Program-made: the position numbers and the translations under genes | Source of the DNA: an uncultured Lysobacterales bacterium | Lineage (GTDB): Bacteria > Pseudomonadota > Gammaproteobacteria > Xanthomonadales > SZUA-36 | Assembly: GCA_937974465.1 (NCBI GenBank) | Contig: CALJWY010000292.1 | Span: 1 to 8,347 of the forward strand | Length of the DNA stretch: 8,347 nucleotides | Reading direction: 5' to 3' | Shown here: in pieces, positions 4,925 through 8,347 of the stretch | Position numbering within the stretch: the first letter of the stretch is position 1 | How the letters are laid out: the number at the start of each line of letters is the position of its first letter | The notes under the pieces: generated by a model | What the model saw: only the letters and a program-made list of their open reading frames with translations | Databases searched by the model: none | Told to the model about the DNA's origin: nothing

Positions 4925-6940
4925 TTGAAAAACAAACCTTTTAAATTGGTCAGTGATTACGGACCAGCAGGTGATCAACCGGAAGCGATCCAGGCTTTAA
5001 CGGCTGGATTGCGTGAAGGTGTGGAGAAGATGACGTTGCTGGGTGTTACCGGTTCCGGTAAGACATTCACAATGGCCAATGTGATCGAGAACCTGCAACG
5101 TCCCACCTTGGTGATGGCACCGAACAAGACACTGGCTGCACAACTGTATGGCGAGTTTCGCCGCTATTTTCCAAATAATGCAGTCGAGTATTTCGTTTCC
5201 TATTATGACTACTACCAACCAGAGGCCTATGTGCCCTCTTCGGACACCTATATCGAAAAGGATGCATCGATCAATGAGCACATAGAGCAGATGCGCTTGT
5301 CGGCGACCAAGGCCCTGCTGGAGCGACGGGATACCATTATTGTCGCAACTGTTTCCGCGATTTACGGCCTTGGTGACCCCAGCCAGTACCTGAGTATGGT
5401 TCTGCATATGTCGGTGGGTGAAGTCATCAACCAGCGCAACATTCTGCGACGACTGGCCGAGATGCAATACAGCCGAAATGATATGGAATTACGCCGCGGT
5501 ACTTACCGGGTGCGCGGCGAGGTGATTGATATCTTTCCTGGGGACGAGGAAGTCCATGCGATTCGTGTCGAGCTGTTCGATGAGGAGATCGAATCGATTT
5601 CGCAGTTTGATCCACTGACCGGTGAAATGCTGGATAAGTTGCAACGGATCACCATTTTCCCCAAGTCGCATTACGTCACACCCAGGCAGACAGTGATTGA
5701 TGCCGTTGCTGCTATCAGCGCCGAGTTGAAGGAACGGCTTGCCCACCAGCGCGAGAACCAGCAGTTGGTGGAAGCCCAGCGGCTTGAGCAACGCACGGTC
5801 TATGATATGGAAATGATGCTGGAGTTAGGCTATTGCAATGGAGTCGAAAATTACTCACGTCATTTAACCGGACGTGGGGTAGGGGAGGCGCCACCGACCC
5901 TGTTTGATTACCTGGCCGATGATGCATTGCTAATCCTGGATGAGAGCCACGTCATGGTGCCCCAACTGGGGGGCATGTATAAGGGCGACAGGTCGCGCAA
6001 GGAAAACCTGGTGACGTATGGTTTCAGGTTGCCATCAGCGCTGGATAACCGGCCGCTTCGCTTCGACGAATGGGAGCAACGGGCAGGCCAGACGGTATTT
6101 ATCTCTGCGACCCCGAGGCCATATGAGTTGGAACTTTCCAGCGATGTGGTCGAGCTGGTGGTGCGACCGACAGGCTTGATTGACCCTGAGATTGAGATTC
6201 GCCCGGTAGCGGACCAGGTCGATGATGTTTTGTCCGAGATCAGCCGGCGGACGGCGTTGGGTGACCGGGTACTGATCACTACTTTGACTAAGCGAATGGC
6301 GGAAAACCTGACCGAGTACCTGGCGGATCATGGTGTCAGGGTTCGCTATCTGCACTCGGACGTCGATACCGTTGAGCGGGTCGAAATTATCCGTGATTTA
6401 CGTCTGGGTGAGTTCGATGTGCTGGTGGGGATTAACCTGTTAAGAGAAGGTCTGGATATGCCGGAAGTGTCACTGGTCGCAATCCTGGATGCCGACCGGG
6501 AAGGCTTTCTGCGGTCTGAGTCGTCATTGATTCAGACCATTGGTCGGGCCGCCCGTAACCTGCGAGGCAAAGCCATTCTCTACGCCGACAAGATTACCGG
6601 TTCGATGCAACGGGCAATCAGCGAGACAGAGCGGCGCCGCAACCTGCAAAGGGCCTACAACGAGCTGCATGGCATCACACCGAAGAGCATCCAAAAAGCG
6701 GTATCAGATATTATGGATGATGCGCGTTCCCTGTCACCGGCCGAGAAGGAACAGGCCCGGAAGGTCGCTGAAACCGCTGCCCAGTACCAACATATGTCGC
6801 CGCGTGAACTGGGTAAATCCATTGCTGAAATGGAGAAACAGATGATCCGTCATGCTGAAATGCTGGAGTTTGAAGAAGCAGCAGAAATGCGGGATCAGAT
6901 CAAGCGTCTGAAGGATGAGGTATTGAAATCAGGCGCCTGA
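4925..6940 (+). CDS. uvrB: Excinuclease ABC subunit UvrB
   Basis: A 671-residue UvrB, full length (E. coli 673). UvrB is the damage-verifying DNA helicase-like subunit of nucleotide excision repair; it is loaded by UvrA and then recruits UvrC. The Walker A motif GVTGSGKT is at 40-47 (Lys46). The beta-hairpin that locks one DNA strand is at about 93-104 (YYDYYQPEAYVP), and the DEAD-type box DESH is at 339-342. Helicase motifs V and VI are visible as GINLLREGLDMPEVSLVAI and QTIGRAARN. The C-terminal UVR motif that contacts UvrC and UvrA is at about 628-667 (LEFEEAAEMRDQI). I place the start at TTG 4925 because M-KNKPFKLVSDY aligns with E. coli MSKPFKL. Upstream in-frame ATGs at 4856 and 4892 would add non-conserved residues, and 4892 overlaps the -10. 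The ribosome site is weak. No LexA box is apparent upstream. Confidence 0.98.
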   Translation: MKNKPFKLVSDYGPAGDQPEAIQALTAGLREGVEKMTLLGVTGSGKTFTMANVIENLQRPTLVMAPNKTLAAQLYGEFRRYFPNNAVEYFVSYYDYYQPEAYVPSSDTYIEKDASINEHIEQMRLSATKALLERRDTIIVATVSAIYGLGDPSQYLSMVLHMSVGEVINQRNILRRLAEMQYSRNDMELRRGTYRVRGEVIDIFPGDEEVHAIRVELFDEEIESISQFDPLTGEMLDKLQRITIFPKSHYVTPRQTVIDAVAAISAELKERLAHQRENQQLVEAQRLEQRTVYDMEMMLELGYCNGVENYSRHLTGRGVGEAPPTLFDYLADDALLILDESHVMVPQLGGMYKGDRSRKENLVTYGFRLPSALDNRPLRFDEWEQRAGQTVFISATPRPYELELSSDVVELVVRPTGLIDPEIEIRPVADQVDDVLSEISRRTALGDRVLITTLTKRMAENLTEYLADHGVRVRYLHSDVDTVERVEIIRDLRLGEFDVLVGINLLREGLDMPEVSLVAILDADREGFLRSESSLIQTIGRAARNLRGKAILYADKITGSMQRAISETERRRNLQRAYNELHGITPKSIQKAVSDIMDDARSLSPAEKEQARKVAETAAQYQHMSPRELGKSIAEMEKQMIRHAEMLEFEEAAEMRDQIKRLKDEVLKSGA

Positions 6941-6942
6941 GA

Positions 6943-6977
6943 GTGCCGCATCAGAGTGATAATTGCCGATGCAGCAC
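6943..6977. terminator. Hairpin between convergent uvrB and EEP genes
   Basis: GTGCCGCATC (6943-6952) pairs with GATGCAGCAC (6968-6977) over 10 positions with a single C-A mismatch, around a 15-nt loop. It begins 2 nt after the uvrB stop and ends 13 nt from the stop of the opposing gene. No U-tract follows on either strand, so if it ends transcription it is not a standard intrinsic terminator. Confidence 0.4.
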
Positions 6978-6990
6978 CAGGATCGCAAGA

Positions 6991-8160
6991 TCAAAGTTCG
7001 ATATCTATCCAGACCAGCCTGTGGTCAGACACGTTAGTCCACTCCCGGCCAAGCTGATTTTCTGCCGGCCAGAATACACCACAACCGGTCGCTTTCAGTG
7101 TCGCTGATGGCAGCACATAGTCAATCCGCATGTTGCCGGTGTATTCGTCATTGAAATCCGCGGTATCGGCAGCCGGGTTACCTTGCTGTTCAAGATTTTT
7201 GCCAGCCTGTAAGGTCGTGGCTTCGGCGGCTCCCTCACTAAGAGGTTCACATGCTGAATTGACCAAGGGGTTGGTCAGTAACTGGAGGATAGCGCCACCG
7301 CTGGAGTCACCATCAACGGGGTCTGCATTCAGGTCTCCCGCAATCACGAATTTTGTATCCTCGGCAAGACCACCTCTGACTCCCTTGTCATCGTATATAT
7401 AGGCAGACCGCGCGGGGTTGATGTAGTCCGACCAAAAGCGGATTTCATCGTGGTTGCGGGCGCCATTGCGATCCTCCGGACCGTCAAAAACCGGTGGGGT
7501 CGGGTGGCTGACCAGGAAGTGGACAGTCTGATCATTTACCTGCACGGATACATCCCAGTGGCTTTTCGAACTGAGACGAAGCTGATCGCGAACCTTGGGC
7601 GGATACCAGTCGGAACCATCGGGGTTCACTGGAAACATAGCACCAGGCATGTCAGTCCACTTAAAAAACCGGAAGCTTCTCTCCAGTTTGATCGGGAAGC
7701 GTGACAGGACGGCCATGCCGTACTGCCCCGGAAAGTTACCGAAACCCCAGGCATCATTGGCCTCGGCAAGTATGCCGTTTTTATTCAAATCCAGGCCGCT
7801 ATCCGATCCCGTGTTGACGGCGCCGGTCACACCATGCGAATAGGTGATCGGACCGTTGCCATACTGCGGGTTGTTTAGATAGTTGGTGATAAAAAGGAGC
7901 GCAGAATCAAGTTCAAAATGATCAAACTCATTCAGCAGCAACACATCCGGGCGCACCCATTGAATAATGGCAGCGACCTTTTTAAGTGACTCATCCTCGC
8001 CGGATACAAGGCGATGATAAAGCTCGCCTTCGGTTGCAAGACCCATGGCAATGTTAAACGTTGCAAAGCGAACGTGTGTTGTTGACGCTTCATTGGCCTG
8101 GGCTGACTGTATTAAGGCCAGACTGAAAATCAGGGCAAATAATAAACGGGAAAATTGCAT
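6991..8160 (-). CDS. Secreted endonuclease/exonuclease/phosphatase (EEP) family protein
   Basis: A 389-residue exported protein. The ATG at 8160 is preferred because it starts a clean signal peptide, MQFSRLLFALIFSLALIQSAQA, with cleavage after AQA (residue 22). The frame continues upstream to ATG 8190 and GTG 8202, which would bury that signal. The DNase I-like metallohydrolase motifs are all present: FATFNI (Asn36), LLNEFD (Glu78), SHPTPP (His219), GDLNADP (Asp276, Asn278), RIDYVLPS (Asp347) and SDHRLVW (Asp379, His380). These supply the metal ligands and the His-Asp catalytic pair, so the enzyme should be active. The FPGQYGMAVLSRFPI stretch (143-157) is also typical. A DLNKNG segment (124-129) resembles a calcium-binding loop. 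The substrate may be nucleic acid or a phosphate ester; the family does not settle it, though secretion suggests extracellular DNA or phosphate scavenging. It is divergent from the AhpD-like gene, 98 bp away. Confidence 0.93.
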   Translation of the reverse strand: MQFSRLLFALIFSLALIQSAQANEASTTHVRFATFNIAMGLATEGELYHRLVSGEDESLKKVAAIIQWVRPDVLLLNEFDHFELDSALLFITNYLNNPQYGNGPITYSHGVTGAVNTGSDSGLDLNKNGILAEANDAWGFGNFPGQYGMAVLSRFPIKLERSFRFFKWTDMPGAMFPVNPDGSDWYPPKVRDQLRLSSKSHWDVSVQVNDQTVHFLVSHPTPPVFDGPEDRNGARNHDEIRFWSDYINPARSAYIYDDKGVRGGLAEDTKFVIAGDLNADPVDGDSSGGAILQLLTNPLVNSACEPLSEGAAEATTLQAGKNLEQQGNPAADTADFNDEYTGNMRIDYVLPSATLKATGCGVFWPAENQLGREWTNVSDHRLVWIDIEL

Positions 8161-8182
8161 GGGTTTATCTTGTCTGAAAGCC

Positions 8183-8193
8183 GGTATCATACC
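8183..8193. promoter_or_regulatory. 11-bp palindrome over the candidate -10 of the EEP gene
   Basis: GGTAT-C-ATACC is a perfect inverted repeat centred on 8188 in the divergent intergenic region. Read on the minus strand, TATGAT (8191-8186) inside it matches five of six -10 bases and would give a leader of about 20 nt before the ATG at 8160. The matching -35 position holds only a weak CAGACT. An operator is possible but arms this short occur by chance. Confidence 0.35.
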
Positions 8194-8258
8194 CGAATAC
8201 ACAATTAAGTCTGCGGATTTCTGGCTGGAAGTACAGACCGGCAGCGGGAGCTATATCG

Positions 8259-8347
8259 ATGTCATATATTCAAATTATCTCACCGGACCAATCGAGTGGG
8301 CGGCTGGAAAAAATTTACAGGATGGTGCAGGCCCCGGATGGGCAGGT
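8259..8347 (+). CDS. Carboxymuconolactone decarboxylase / AhpD-like protein, N-terminus (partial)
   Basis: The first 29 codons of a gene cut by the right edge. The ATG at 8259 has a good ribosome site, GGGAG (8246-8250), 8 nt upstream. The peptide begins MSYIQIISPDQSSGRLEKIY and continues RMVQAPDGQ. The arrangement of hydrophobic start, acidic residue, (S/T)GRL..IY and PDG is the usual N-terminus of carboxymuconolactone decarboxylase-domain proteins related to the AhpD alkylhydroperoxidase. In such proteins a later CxxC motif does peroxide reduction; that part is outside the window, so activity cannot be judged. The assignment rests on this short but recognisable segment. Confidence 0.72.
   Translation, partial: MSYIQIISPDQSSGRLEKIYRMVQAPDGQ

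Noticed and set aside
4997..6355. Several minus-strand open frames of 60-156 codons opposite uvrB
   Set aside because: They lie within the highly conserved uvrB coding sequence and have no family resemblance or start signals.
1..8347. A defence, toxin-antitoxin, CRISPR or mobile-element system
   Set aside because: I looked on both strands for small paired genes, repeat arrays, transposase or integrase motifs and terminal repeats, and saw none. The genes are housekeeping or ordinary envelope and secreted functions.

Overview
The window looks like an ordinary chromosomal stretch of a gammaproteobacterium with roughly balanced base composition. UvrB follows the Escherichia coli protein closely along its whole length. 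The first 108 bases encode a typical gammaproteobacterial LigA C-terminus, the tRNA gene encodes its own CCA, and there is a FimT/GspH-type minor pilin. The genus cannot be fixed from the sequence alone. There is no prophage, insertion sequence, CRISPR array or defence island, and I found no convincing new multi-gene system.

Layout, left to right. (1) The 3' end of ligA (+). (2) A convergent gene for a beta-propeller lipoprotein of unknown function (-). (3) Divergent from it, an SLC13-type membrane permease with two internal TrkA-C (RCK_C) domains (+). The roughly 80 bp between genes 2 and 3 carry a perfect 18-bp palindrome containing -35-like hexamers in both directions. (4) A secreted SYLF/YSC84-domain protein (-), convergent with the permease. 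A strong hairpin terminator separates the two, and two further stem-loops lie just after the SYLF stop codon. (5) About 390 bp without a protein gene, holding the SYLF promoter, a cluster of ACCCGG-type inverted repeats and the terminator of the next gene. (6) tRNA-Asn(GUU) (-), whose likely promoter overlaps the stop codon of the upstream fimT-like gene. (7) A FimT/GspH pseudopilin gene (-). (8) uvrB (+), divergent from it, probably starting at a TTG codon just after a perfect TATAAT. (9) A secreted endonuclease/exonuclease/phosphatase (EEP) family protein (-), convergent with uvrB. (10) The first 29 codons of a carboxymuconolactone decarboxylase/AhpD-like gene (+), cut by the window end.

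The genes do not form one pathway. LigA and UvrB are both DNA repair proteins but are about 5 kb apart with unrelated genes between. Almost every gene appears to be its own transcription unit, with alternating directions. The more useful observations are therefore small in scale: start-codon corrections, promoter and terminator structures, a U-U mismatch in the tRNA T-stem, a DNA-binding-type tail on the pilin, and the uncharacterised propeller lipoprotein.
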